Assembly (NCBI GenBank): GCA_948579315.1
Contig: CAPAOL010000048.1
Coordinates: 1 to 22,603, forward strand
DNA: 22,603 nt
Source: an uncultured Phocaeicola sp.
Lineage (GTDB): Bacteria > Bacteroidota > Bacteroidia > Bacteroidales > Bacteroidaceae
Reading direction: 5' to 3'
Below, in pieces: positions 1 through 7,823 of the stretch. Position numbers and translations under genes: made by a program. Under the pieces are notes generated by a model. It did not search any database, was not told the origin of the DNA, and saw only the letters and a program-made list of their open reading frames with translations. Numbering within the stretch: position 1 is the stretch's first letter; every line of letters begins with the position of its first letter.

Positions 1-76
1 GCCGGTTCTATTGTTTAACTTTTAATTTTTCGGTAAAAATTTACCGAAGTATTAAGTAGGTGTAACATTATATCTT

Positions 77-670
77 TTGTTTTTTCATTTTAAGAAAAGA
101 GGATTTAAGTGGTATGAATACATTGCATACTATTTGGCAATTCCATTGGCTGCTGGAACATTACAGGGGATTAGAGGGGGCGATCTTACTCTTATAGCAT
201 CTCATATCGCTGTGTTTTTCTCGTATCCTATTGTGCTTTATCAAGCTAATTCGATTCCTATAATGAATTCCGTTGGAACAGAAAGTATTTTTTGGGGTGA
301 GGAATATTATGTGGGATTAGTGAAAATAATACCTCGCTTTTTATGGCCAAATAAGCCTCTTGCTTTTGATTATAAACTAAAGGAATTGGTGGGATATGAT
401 TTTGATGGAGGAGGAATTTATACCACTTTGAGTAATGATTTATATATAAATTTTGGATATAGTTATTTTATATTTTACATCTTATGGTTATTGTTCGTTC
501 ATTATATATATGGAATAATTATAGATAGTAAAAGAAACTATTATAGCCGTATCATCGCTCTATTTATTATCCTCATGGGAGGTATTGCATCTACTATTGG
601 ATCATGTGAAATTTTACTATTATTTCTGTTGTTTATGATGTTGTATTATTCGAGAATTAAAACGTTGTAG
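77..670 (+). CDS. Wzy-like polysaccharide polymerase, 5'-truncated (C-terminal half)
   Basis: This is the C-terminal part of a multi-pass membrane protein that resembles oligosaccharide repeat-unit polymerases, which join lipid-linked repeat units at the periplasmic face of the inner membrane. The 197 visible residues hold about four hydrophobic segments (near 15-35, 45-60, 130-150 and 160-190) around a polar loop with IIPRFLWPNKP and a downstream NFGYSYF motif, both usual for this class. Complete polymerases run to about 400 residues, so the N-terminal half is missing. The frame stays open back to 56, where an in-frame TAA (53-55) stops it. The listed start is a TTG without a convincing ribosome site. 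Upstream, the frame beginning at 3 could encode more of the protein and ends in TAG at 57-59, so one lost base near 53-57 would join the two. The stop lies 6 bases before the next gene, as in an operon. Family assignment is by hydropathy and context only. Confidence 0.6.
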   Translation: MFFHFKKRGFKWYEYIAYYLAIPLAAGTLQGIRGGDLTLIASHIAVFFSYPIVLYQANSIPIMNSVGTESIFWGEEYYVGLVKIIPRFLWPNKPLAFDYKLKELVGYDFDGGGIYTTLSNDLYINFGYSYFIFYILWLLFVHYIYGIIIDSKRNYYSRIIALFIILMGGIASTIGSCEILLLFLLFMMLYYSRIKTL

Positions 671-676
671 GCCAAA

Positions 677-1786
677 ATGAAGAAAGTACTATTAATAGCT
701 TCAGAGTATGCGCCAGGCATGCTTTCTTTCGCATCATCTATTATAAATAGATTATCGGAGAGTAGTGAGTTTGAGGTTTATGCTGTTGTTGTATCAAGAG
801 GAAAATTTAAATATGAATCTTTACTCTGTGAAAAAGCAAAGAAGAAAACTATATGTATAGAAGCGTCAGCTAATTGTATTTTAGAAAAACTTCTTTTTAA
901 AATTTGGCCGTCTAAATTAATCTCTAATATAAATAAAACGATAAGGGATAATCATATTGATTGTATTCATTTTTTAACAATAGATTTTACATTGACTTTA
1001 TTTATCTATTTAAAATTGAGAGGAAATAATAGTGTGTATTATACAGTTCATGATTTGTGGCCTCATGAGGGAGAACGTAAAAGTTTAACTGAACGTTTGA
1101 TAAGTTGTTATATAAATTGGAGTACAAAAATAAATATGAGGATAATTCCTAATCTAACGACTTCTTCTCGAACACAATATATAGCTCTTAAAAATAGATA
1201 TCCTAGTAAGAAAGTAAATATGACTTGTTTTCCAACGCTTGTTACATCACAAATAGTGAGTGGAGAGAGAGTGGTAAGAGAACTGAATGGAATTACAAAT
1301 TATATTCTTTTTTTTGGTTCTGTGGATAAATATAAAGGAGTAGATTTACTATTGAGTGCATATAGACTTCTGAGAAATAAAAGTTCTTTTTTGGTTGTGG
1401 CTGGAAAAGGTATTCAATATTTTGATACAAATATTCAAAAAGGCGAAATTAGAATAAATAGATTTATAGAAGATAATGAATTGAAGTATTTATATGAAAA
1501 TGCAGCGATAGTAGTCTATCCTTATCGTTCGGCTACTATGTCAGGAGTTTTATCATTAGCGTATTATTTTAAAAAAAAATTGTTAGTATCGGATATTCCT
1601 TTTTTTATAGACAATATAAGTTTGCAAACATCTGTTTTCCAGTCTGGAAATATATATGATTTGAGTGAGAAAATCAGAGTGAAATTGAATGAAACAAGTC
1701 ATATAGAAGATAATGGTTATTATGAGAAATTATATTCAACTGATACATTAATAACAGGATATAAACATTTATATAATAAATCTTGA
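677..1786 (+). CDS. Glycosyltransferase, GT4-like (GT-B fold)
   Basis: Probable cytoplasmic glycosyltransferase adding one sugar to the lipid-linked repeat unit. Its 369 residues are about normal for the family. The N-terminal half begins with a beta strand (KKVLLIASEYAPG) and has a mid-domain YYTVHDLWPHEGE segment. The C-terminal half has the nucleotide-sugar domain signature FFGSVDKYKGVDLLL (about 210-225), VVAGKG, and a strand ending in VVYPYRSATMSGVLSLAYY. The usual GT4 EX7E pair is not visible: the positions aligning with both glutamates read as other residues. It could therefore be a divergent member using another catalytic arrangement. The ATG lies 6 bases after the polymerase stop. 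Codon use is extremely AT-rich, more so than the downstream genes, which suggests separate acquisition of this module. Donor and acceptor cannot be read from the sequence. Confidence 0.8.
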   Translation: MKKVLLIASEYAPGMLSFASSIINRLSESSEFEVYAVVVSRGKFKYESLLCEKAKKKTICIEASANCILEKLLFKIWPSKLISNINKTIRDNHIDCIHFLTIDFTLTLFIYLKLRGNNSVYYTVHDLWPHEGERKSLTERLISCYINWSTKINMRIIPNLTTSSRTQYIALKNRYPSKKVNMTCFPTLVTSQIVSGERVVRELNGITNYILFFGSVDKYKGVDLLLSAYRLLRNKSSFLVVAGKGIQYFDTNIQKGEIRINRFIEDNELKYLYENAAIVVYPYRSATMSGVLSLAYYFKKKLLVSDIPFFIDNISLQTSVFQSGNIYDLSEKIRVKLNETSHIEDNGYYEKLYSTDTLITGYKHLYNKS

Positions 1787-1841
1787 TTGATCTTTTGAGT
1801 ATTGATATAATTATGAAAATGAATCTTTTGATTTAATAATA

Positions 1842-2939
1842 ATGAAAATTCTTATTTTAAACAGTATTCTTTTTACTGCAGAGACGGATATTCCCCAAGT
1901 GAAAACAATAAAAGATACAATGATATATGGATTATGTATGGGATTTGTAAAGTTGGGGCATCAAGTTACTTTAGCAGCTGCAAACGAATACCGCCCTATA
2001 AGAGAAGAAACTTATGATTTTGATGTGAGGTTCTTTTCATCTGATTATACAAAATTGTGTAAACCATCCGTATTACCATATAGTAAAACGATGAAACGAT
2101 ATCTCAAAGAATGTCATAAAGAATTTGATATGATTATTTCTAGTGAGGTATTCCAGTTTCAGTCACTTTATGCAGCAATGACGTGCCCAAAGAAGACATT
2201 GATTTGGCAAGAGCTCACTACACATCAACATAAGTTGTATCAGATCCCATCAAAGATATGGTATAACATTATTGCTCGATTCTTTATGCGGAAGATCATG
2301 GCTGTAATACCTCGTTCTCGGATGGCATATAACTTTGTAAGTCATTATATGCCTCATGTTTCGGATATCATTGTGGATCATGGCATTGATATTGATAAAT
2401 TTGTGTTATTTACGAAAAAGAAGCGTCAAGTTATCAGTTCTTCACAACTAATCCTGCGTAAAAATGTGGATAGTATTATTCATATTTTTGCAAAGTTTCA
2501 TCAAATGAGAAATTATGAGGATATCAAGTTGTTGATTGCTGGGCGAGGAGAAGAAGAAACAAATTTAAAACATCTTGTTGATGATTTGGGATTGCAAGAT
2601 TGTATTGAGTTTGTTGGTTTCTTGTCGCAAAGTAAGTTGAATGAATATATCCGAGAGTCATTGGCTTTTTTGGTGAATACTCGAAAAGACTTAAATATGG
2701 TTTCAATTCCTGAGGCTATTATATCTGGTACTCCCATCCTAACCAATTTGACACCTGCTTCTTCAGATTACATTATAAACTATGATTTAGGTATCGCTAA
2801 GAATAATTGGAATGAAATGGATATGAAGTTGCTTGTGGACAAAAACGAAGAATATGTAGGAAATTGTATAAAGTATAGAGAATATCTTACAAATACATAT
2901 TCTGCTAAGCTCTTCTTGGAAATATTTGGACAAAAATAA
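1842..2939 (+). CDS. Glycosyltransferase, GT4-like
   Basis: Predicted cytoplasmic GT-B glycosyltransferase of 365 residues, acting on the polysaccharide repeat unit. The N-terminal acceptor domain starts with KILILNSILF and has the GHQVTLAAANEY strand typical of these enzymes. The C-terminal donor domain shows SSSQLILRKNVD (about 200), LLIAGRGEEE, DCIEFVGFLSQSKLNEYI and SIPEAIISGTPILTN. In the catalytic region the second glutamate of the EX7E motif is present (PEA), but the first is an aspartate exactly eight residues earlier, giving DX7E. The start ATG follows a 55-base gap that shows no terminator. The gene sits mid-operon between two other glycosyltransferases. The sugar specificity is unknown. 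Confidence 0.85.
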   Translation: MKILILNSILFTAETDIPQVKTIKDTMIYGLCMGFVKLGHQVTLAAANEYRPIREETYDFDVRFFSSDYTKLCKPSVLPYSKTMKRYLKECHKEFDMIISSEVFQFQSLYAAMTCPKKTLIWQELTTHQHKLYQIPSKIWYNIIARFFMRKIMAVIPRSRMAYNFVSHYMPHVSDIIVDHGIDIDKFVLFTKKKRQVISSSQLILRKNVDSIIHIFAKFHQMRNYEDIKLLIAGRGEEETNLKHLVDDLGLQDCIEFVGFLSQSKLNEYIRESLAFLVNTRKDLNMVSIPEAIISGTPILTNLTPASSDYIINYDLGIAKNNWNEMDMKLLVDKNEEYVGNCIKYREYLTNTYSAKLFLEIFGQK

Positions 2940-3008
2940 CTCTTCAACTATGTTTATTACTTTAAGATGAAAATGTATTAATTGGTAACTTTTGCTTTAT
3001 TAGTTATT

Positions 3009-4187
3009 ATGAAAATTTTGTTAGCGAATAAGTTTTACTATCGTCGTGGTGGGGACTGCATATATATGCTTAATCTAGCACAATTGCTTAAGACCCATGG
3101 GCACGATGTGGCAGTGTTTGCTATGGATTATCCAGAGAATATTGAGACTGAGTGGAAACGGTATTTTCCTAATGAAATAAAGTTTACTCCCGGAGTAGGT
3201 ATGCTCGAAACCTTTATGCGTATGTTTGGTTTAGGTGAAGTGAAGAGGAAATTTAATTCTTTACTCAATGATTTCAAGCCGGATGTGGTACACCTGAATA
3301 ATATTCATACACAATTATCACCAGTAATAGCTCGTTTGGCTCATGAACGAGGAATTAAAGTTATTTGGACATTGCATGATTACAAACTGCTTTGTCCAAG
3401 GTATGATTGCCTTCGGAATGGGAATAAAATATGTGAGGAGTGTTTTGCTAATAAACATAAAGTTTTGGAATATAAATGTATGAAAAACTCTAAATTGGCA
3501 AGTATGCTTGCATATAAAGAGGCGATGAAATGGAGTCGTGAAAAGTTGGAAAGTTACACGGATACATTTATTTGTCCAAGCCAGTTTATGTACAATAAAA
3601 TGGCTCAAGGTGGATTCGATAGAAAAAAGATGTATACTCTTTGTAATTTTATTGATATTGAAAGGACTATGAAAGGCTCTTATGATAAAGAGGACTACTA
3701 TTGCTTCATAGGAAGGTTATCTTTTGAGAAAGGAATCGAAACATTGATAGAGGCTGCCCGGACTCTTTCTTATCATTTGAAAATTATAGGTGGTGGTCCA
3801 CTGGCAGATATTTTAAAAGAAAAAGCAAAAGGGACAAATATTGAATTTACAGGTTATAAAGAATGGTCTGAACTAAAGGAAATAGTGGGTAAAGCACGTT
3901 TTAGTGTAGTTCCATCAGAGTGGTATGAAAATAATCCTCTAAGTGTGATTGAAGCTCAATGTCTGGGTACTCCAGTTTTAGGAGCTAATATTGGTGGTAT
4001 CCCTGAATTGATAAAAGAAGGGGTAAATGGAATGTGCTTTGAAAGTCGCAATATTATGGATCTGAAGAATAAAATCGAAAAGATGTTTATATTAAATGTA
4101 GATTATAAACAACTTGCAAAAGGTTCTCAGATACGTTATTCATCCGAGAAACATTACTATGAATTATTAAAACTGTATCAGCAATGA
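3009..4187 (+). CDS. Glycosyltransferase, GT4 family
   Basis: Predicted GT4 retaining glycosyltransferase of 392 residues. I chose the ATG at 3009, because the longer reading frame needs a TTG at 2982 and adds nine residues ahead of a normal family N-terminus (MKILLANKFYYRRGGD). That opening, followed by GHDVAVFAMDYPEN, is typical of capsule and O-antigen GT4 enzymes. After WTLHDYKLLCPRYDC comes a cysteine-rich stretch (CLRNGNKICEECF, then a later KCMKNSK) seen in this subfamily and possibly metal-binding. The donor domain shows FIGRLSFEKGIETLIEA, IIGGGP, and a full EX7E motif in SEWYENNPLSVIEAQ. The last four bases (ATGA, 4184-4187) overlap the start of the acyltransferase, indicating translational coupling. 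Confidence 0.88.
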   Translation: MKILLANKFYYRRGGDCIYMLNLAQLLKTHGHDVAVFAMDYPENIETEWKRYFPNEIKFTPGVGMLETFMRMFGLGEVKRKFNSLLNDFKPDVVHLNNIHTQLSPVIARLAHERGIKVIWTLHDYKLLCPRYDCLRNGNKICEECFANKHKVLEYKCMKNSKLASMLAYKEAMKWSREKLESYTDTFICPSQFMYNKMAQGGFDRKKMYTLCNFIDIERTMKGSYDKEDYYCFIGRLSFEKGIETLIEAARTLSYHLKIIGGGPLADILKEKAKGTNIEFTGYKEWSELKEIVGKARFSVVPSEWYENNPLSVIEAQCLGTPVLGANIGGIPELIKEGVNGMCFESRNIMDLKNKIEKMFILNVDYKQLAKGSQIRYSSEKHYYELLKLYQQ

Positions 4188-5159
4188 ATGTAGGAAAAGA
4201 AGCTAAAATATATTGGATATCAATTTTGCAGGGCTGGAGTATGCTCTTAGTAGTCATAGGACATGTCACCCTAACCAATATATTCGAGAATCCGGCAACT
4301 CCTATTAGTGCGGAAGTTGAACGGATTATCTACGGCTTTCATATGCCTTTATTTATGTTTATATCAGGAGGTTTATTTTATTATACAAAAATCAGGAAAG
4401 GTAAAAAATATCAGGGATAAGGCAAAGAGATTATTGGCTCCTTTCATCTTTTTCACATTAGCTACTTTTGCTCTGAAGTATATATTTAATCCGTTGATGA
4501 AAAGACCAGTCGAACTGTCTTTCAAACAGATAATCAATAGTGTTCTTTATCCAGCTTCGAACCCTTTAGGGGAAATGTGGTTTATAATAACTCTTTTTAT
4601 AATATTTCTTTTTTATCCTGTTTTTAAATGGTCATTGCAGTGGAATAAATGTATAGTAAGTGTGTGGATAACTGCATTATTATTGAATCTGTTTTTTCCT
4701 AAAGATATAGAGATTCTTTGTTTTTCGCAAGTAGCTTATTATTTGGTCTATTTTTATTCGGGGCTACTCTTTTTAAAGTTTGATGCCTATAAATATGCCG
4801 ATACAAAATGCTTTTTTGTAGTTTCTCTTATGTTTTTTATCCTTTTTAATATACTTGTACTTCCTGGCATTTTCTTAAACTTTACAGGGATAGCTTTCTC
4901 TGTTGCTTTATGTTTACTCTTATCCCATTATTGGATTCGCCTCTTTTCAAGTTTCAGGGATTATACCTTTCAGATTTTTTTAATGGGTCTGTTTTTTCAA
5001 ATGGGAATAAGATTTCTATATGCAAAATTAGATACCGAATTATTATACTGGCCTTTATATGTATTGAGTATATTGTTAGCTCTTTACATGCCTGTTTTAA
5101 TATCAAAGTTGATTCAAAAAATAGAAAGTTCATTCATATGTCAATGTTTTGGACTATAA
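4184..5159 (+). pseudogene. Membrane acyltransferase (acyltransferase 3 family), frameshifted
   Basis: This is an integral membrane O-acyltransferase of the type that acetylates sugars in surface polysaccharides, but it is split between two frames. The first frame (4184-4420) encodes YWISILQGWSMLLVVIGHV, which carries the conserved early histidine, then FHMPLFMFISGGLFYYTK. The continuation in the next frame starts around 4409 with IRDKAKRLLAPFIFF, the usual RLL-P-F segment, followed by about eight hydrophobic segments up to 5159. Removing a single A from the A6 run at 4403-4408 joins the halves into one 324-residue protein, a normal length for this family. The start overlaps the preceding glycosyltransferase stop. 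The break may be a fixed mutation, slippage-based on/off switching, or a sequencing error at a homopolymer. The sequence alone cannot tell these apart. Confidence 0.8.
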
Positions 5160-5189
5160 AATATTACTATTTCTTTAATTATATAAACA

Positions 5190-6257
5190 ATGTCAATTAA
5201 TATTCCCCAACCTACGGATATGTGCATCATCACAACTTATCGTTGTCCGATGCGCTGTAAAATGTGTAATATATGGGAACATCCGACCGATAAAAGGAAG
5301 GAAATAACTCCCGAAGAAATCAAACTGTTACCTTCTGTAAAGTTCATCAATCTAACCGGTGGCGAACCGTTCATTCGTGAAGATTTGGATCAAATAGTAG
5401 AAGTGTGTTTCACAAAATCTCCTCGCGTGGTTATATCGACTTCTGGTTGGTATGAGGATCGGGTAATAGCCTTGGCTAAGAAATTTCCTAATATTGGTAT
5501 CCGTATTTCTATCGAAGGACTTAGTTGTAAAAATGATGAGCTTAGAGGACATGCGGGAGGTTTCGACAAAGGACTTCGGACTTTGCTTACATTGAAAGAT
5601 ATGGGTGTGAAAGATATAGGTTTCGGTTGCACTGTTTCCAATAAAAACTCTAAGGATATGCTTTCTCTTTATCAACTATCCCGATCTTTGGGTCTGGAAT
5701 TTGCTACAGCTGCTTTTCATAACTCTTATTATTTTCACAAAGATGATAATGTGATAACCAATAAGGAGGAGGTTTGTGGCGATTTTGAAAAACTGATAAA
5801 TCTACAACTTAAAGAAAAACATCCTAAATCATGGATGCGAGCTTTTTTCAACATGGGACTAATCAATTATATAGAAGGTTCACGGCGTATGTTGCCCTGT
5901 CAAGCTGGCGAAATGAACTTTTTTGTAGAGCCCTATGGTGATATTTATCCCTGTAATGGTTTAGAAAAGAAGTATTGGAAAAAAAGTATGGGGAATATTC
6001 GTGAGACTCCTAACTTCAAAGAAATATGGGAAGGGGAACAAGCAGAACAAGTACGCCAAATGGTACGCCGTTGCCCTAAAAACTGCTGGATGGTAGGAAC
6101 GGCTTCACCTGTAATGCATAAATATATAAAGTATCCGCTGAAATGGGCTTTAAAAAATAAATTACGAAGTTTGCAGGGAAAACCAGCTTGTTTGGACAAA
6201 TGTTGGTATAACGTAGGTCAAGATCCTTCTCAAGGAGACTTGCGGGAAGTTTTTTAA
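5190..6257 (+). CDS. Radical SAM / SPASM-domain enzyme in polysaccharide locus
   Basis: Radical S-adenosylmethionine enzyme of 355 residues, predicted to be cytoplasmic and oxygen-sensitive. The canonical cluster motif CX3CX2C is at C19, C23 and C26 (TTYRCPMRCKMCNIW). It is followed by the SAM-binding TGGEP at 56-60, ISTSGWY, and the IGIRISIEG strand. A C-terminal SPASM-like region begins at C237 (LPCQAGEMNFFVEPYGDIYPC, second cysteine C255) and continues with MGNIRE, FKEIWEGEQ, RRCPKNCWM and a final ACLDKCWYN, enough cysteines for at least one auxiliary iron-sulfur cluster. SPASM proteins modify peptides, anaerobic sulfatases or small metabolites. Within a glycosyltransferase operon, the natural inference is modification of a sugar or lipid-linked intermediate, for example oxidation or epimerisation. 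The substrate is unknown. The gene starts 30 bases after the broken acyltransferase. Confidence 0.88.
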   Translation: MSINIPQPTDMCIITTYRCPMRCKMCNIWEHPTDKRKEITPEEIKLLPSVKFINLTGGEPFIREDLDQIVEVCFTKSPRVVISTSGWYEDRVIALAKKFPNIGIRISIEGLSCKNDELRGHAGGFDKGLRTLLTLKDMGVKDIGFGCTVSNKNSKDMLSLYQLSRSLGLEFATAAFHNSYYFHKDDNVITNKEEVCGDFEKLINLQLKEKHPKSWMRAFFNMGLINYIEGSRRMLPCQAGEMNFFVEPYGDIYPCNGLEKKYWKKSMGNIRETPNFKEIWEGEQAEQVRQMVRRCPKNCWMVGTASPVMHKYIKYPLKWALKNKLRSLQGKPACLDKCWYNVGQDPSQGDLREVF

Positions 6258-6288
6258 TTATAGAACACGTATTCTTTGTACTAATTCT

Positions 6289-7374
6289 ATGAAGATCTTT
6301 GTAACCGGAACTCGTGGTATCCCAGATATTTTGGGCGGCGTTGAAACGCATTGTCAAGAGTTATTTCCCCGAATTGCTGAAATGGGTTTTGATATAACAA
6401 TAATACGCCGGAAAAGTTATGTGAAAAATACCATGGCTGAATACAAAAATGTGAGGCTTATTGATATAGAAACCCCTAAAAAGAAATCTTTTGAAGCAAT
6501 CGTACATACTTTCAAGGCTATTCTTAAAGCTAAATTTCAGAAAGCTGACATTGTTCATATTCATGCTATCGGTCCGGCTTTACTTGTGCCTATAGCTAGA
6601 CTACTGGGAATAAAGGTTGTGTTTACTCACCATGGTCCCGATTATGATCGGGATAAATGGGGCTTTTTTGCTAAAACAATGCTGAAATTAGGAGAGCGTA
6701 TGGGAACGATTTTTGCTAATGAAGTAATTGTTATATCTGAAGTCATTAACGATCTTTTAGTGAGAAAATATGGTAGAAGGGATTGCCATTTAATTTATAA
6801 TGGAGTTCCGGAGCCTGAGGTTTGTGACTATCCAGAATATTTTAATGAATTGGGGATTGAGAAAGGAAAGTATATTTTGGCTATGTGTCGGTTTGTTCCT
6901 GAAAAGAATCTTCATCATTTAGTAGAAGCTTTTGCCGGAATATGTGCAAGTGACTATAAATTAGTGTTGGCGGGGGACGCAGATTTTGAGGATGATTACT
7001 CACGCAGTTTGAAAAAAAGGTCGAGGGAATGTGGAGTAGTATTAACCGGTTTTATAAAAGGTCGGAAATTGCATTCTTTACTTGCTAATGCATGTTGTTT
7101 TGTTCTTCCATCTTCACATGAAGGGTTGCCCATCGCATTATTGGAAGCTATGAGCTATAAATTGCCTGCCATTGTAAGCAATATTCCAGCAAATATGGAA
7201 GTGGGGTTACCTTATTCATGTTATTTCAAAGTAGGGGATGTAGAACAGCTACAAGAAAAACTAGAAGAGCAGATGGAACAAGGGCTGTGTCGGATAAAGT
7301 ACGATATGGGTTTATATAATTGGGATGTAATAGCAAAACAGGTAATAGATGTATATAAATTAGTATTACAATAA
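6289..7374 (+). CDS. Glycosyltransferase, GT4 family (TGTRGIP-type N-terminus)
   Basis: Predicted GT4 glycosyltransferase of 361 residues and the last intact gene of the polysaccharide locus. The N-terminus MKIFVTGTRGIPDILGGVETH is characteristic of a subgroup that includes rhamnosyltransferase-like enzymes, where the glycine-rich loop contacts the donor. Next come ADIVHIHAIGPA, VVFTHHGPDYDRDKWG and VISEVINDLL in the acceptor domain. The donor domain has CRFVPEKNLHHLVEA, LVLAGDADFEDDY and a complete EX7E motif in SSHEGLPIALLEAMS. It follows the radical SAM gene by 31 bases. No clear intrinsic terminator directly follows the stop; the first T-run hairpin is several hundred bases downstream (7837-7859). 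The sugar specificity cannot be assigned. Confidence 0.9.
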   Translation: MKIFVTGTRGIPDILGGVETHCQELFPRIAEMGFDITIIRRKSYVKNTMAEYKNVRLIDIETPKKKSFEAIVHTFKAILKAKFQKADIVHIHAIGPALLVPIARLLGIKVVFTHHGPDYDRDKWGFFAKTMLKLGERMGTIFANEVIVISEVINDLLVRKYGRRDCHLIYNGVPEPEVCDYPEYFNELGIEKGKYILAMCRFVPEKNLHHLVEAFAGICASDYKLVLAGDADFEDDYSRSLKKRSRECGVVLTGFIKGRKLHSLLANACCFVLPSSHEGLPIALLEAMSYKLPAIVSNIPANMEVGLPYSCYFKVGDVEQLQEKLEEQMEQGLCRIKYDMGLYNWDVIAKQVIDVYKLVLQ

Positions 7375-7450
7375 TATCCTCCAATGGAATATTAGTTAAT
7401 AATGCTAATGATAATACGTATGATAAAACGATTTATCCAAGAAAAAGATA

Positions 7451-7681
7451 TGGTATAAAATAAATGTTGAAAATGTTGAGATGTAATAAACACGTGAGTG
7501 TTTAGTATGTGAGATGAAGAAAAATGTAGGTTCCTAACTTCATGCTGTAAAAAGCATGATTCTCCTACATTGTGGATTGGAAATCGTACGATGGTGCATT
7601 TCTGATCTACGCCCTGGCATCGGAGGTTAAAGCCGATGTGAATTTCCCACTATATCAACTGTCTGTGAAGATCGTTGATAT
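7451..7681 (+). repeat. Structured repeat, copy 1 (possible RNA element)
   Basis: This is one of two related copies (the other at 8872-9062). It opens with a 22-nt segment identical in both (7451-7472), then 42 nt absent from copy 2, then a core at 7515-7681. The core can fold into three hairpins. P1 pairs ATGTAGG (7524-7530) with CCTACAT (7564-7570) and encloses CATGC/GCATG (7541-7545/7554-7558). P2 pairs CATCGG with CCGATG (7618-7623/7633-7638). P3 pairs ATATCAAC with GTTGATAT (7652-7659/7674-7681) around the loop TGTCTGTGAAGATC. The segment GAAATCGTAC (7580-7589) is shared exactly with copy 2. Strand is assigned by co-orientation with flanking genes and is not proven. I do not recognise a named RNA family. 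Confidence 0.7.
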
Positions 7682-7733
7682 TTCCTTATTTTACATATAG
7701 TGACGTATTTAGACACTCAAATAAAAAGAAAAA

Positions 7734-7810
7734 ACATTGGGAGATTTGTATCGAAACTTCCCAATGTCTGATTTCAATCATTGAGATGTTTTTTTCAAAT
7801 CTCCCGATGT
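7734..7810 (+). promoter_or_regulatory. Mutually exclusive hairpins (attenuator-like)
   Basis: The segment from 7734 can pair with either of two downstream partners. ACATTGGGA (7734-7742) pairs perfectly with TCCCAATGT (7759-7767). The longer segment 7734-7748 pairs over 15 bp, with one wobble, with CAAATCTCCCGATGT (7796-7810). A run of seven Ts (7789-7795) lies just before the second partner arm. The arrangement resembles terminator/antiterminator competition, but no intact gene follows, so it may equally be a remnant of nested inverted repeats from a mobile element. Confidence 0.4.
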
Positions 7811-7823
7811 CTTTCCGACTGTC

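Noticed and set aside
2982..3008. Upstream TTG extension of the glycosyltransferase starting at 3009
   Set aside because: It adds nine residues before a normal family N-terminus, has no ribosome site, and the ATG at 3009 starts precisely at the usual first strand.
7515..7681. Known ribozyme, tmRNA, RNase P or SRP RNA
   Set aside because: I looked for hammerhead core residues (CUGANGA/GAAA), the RNase P GAAAGTCC region and the SRP tetraloop domain, and found none in either copy.
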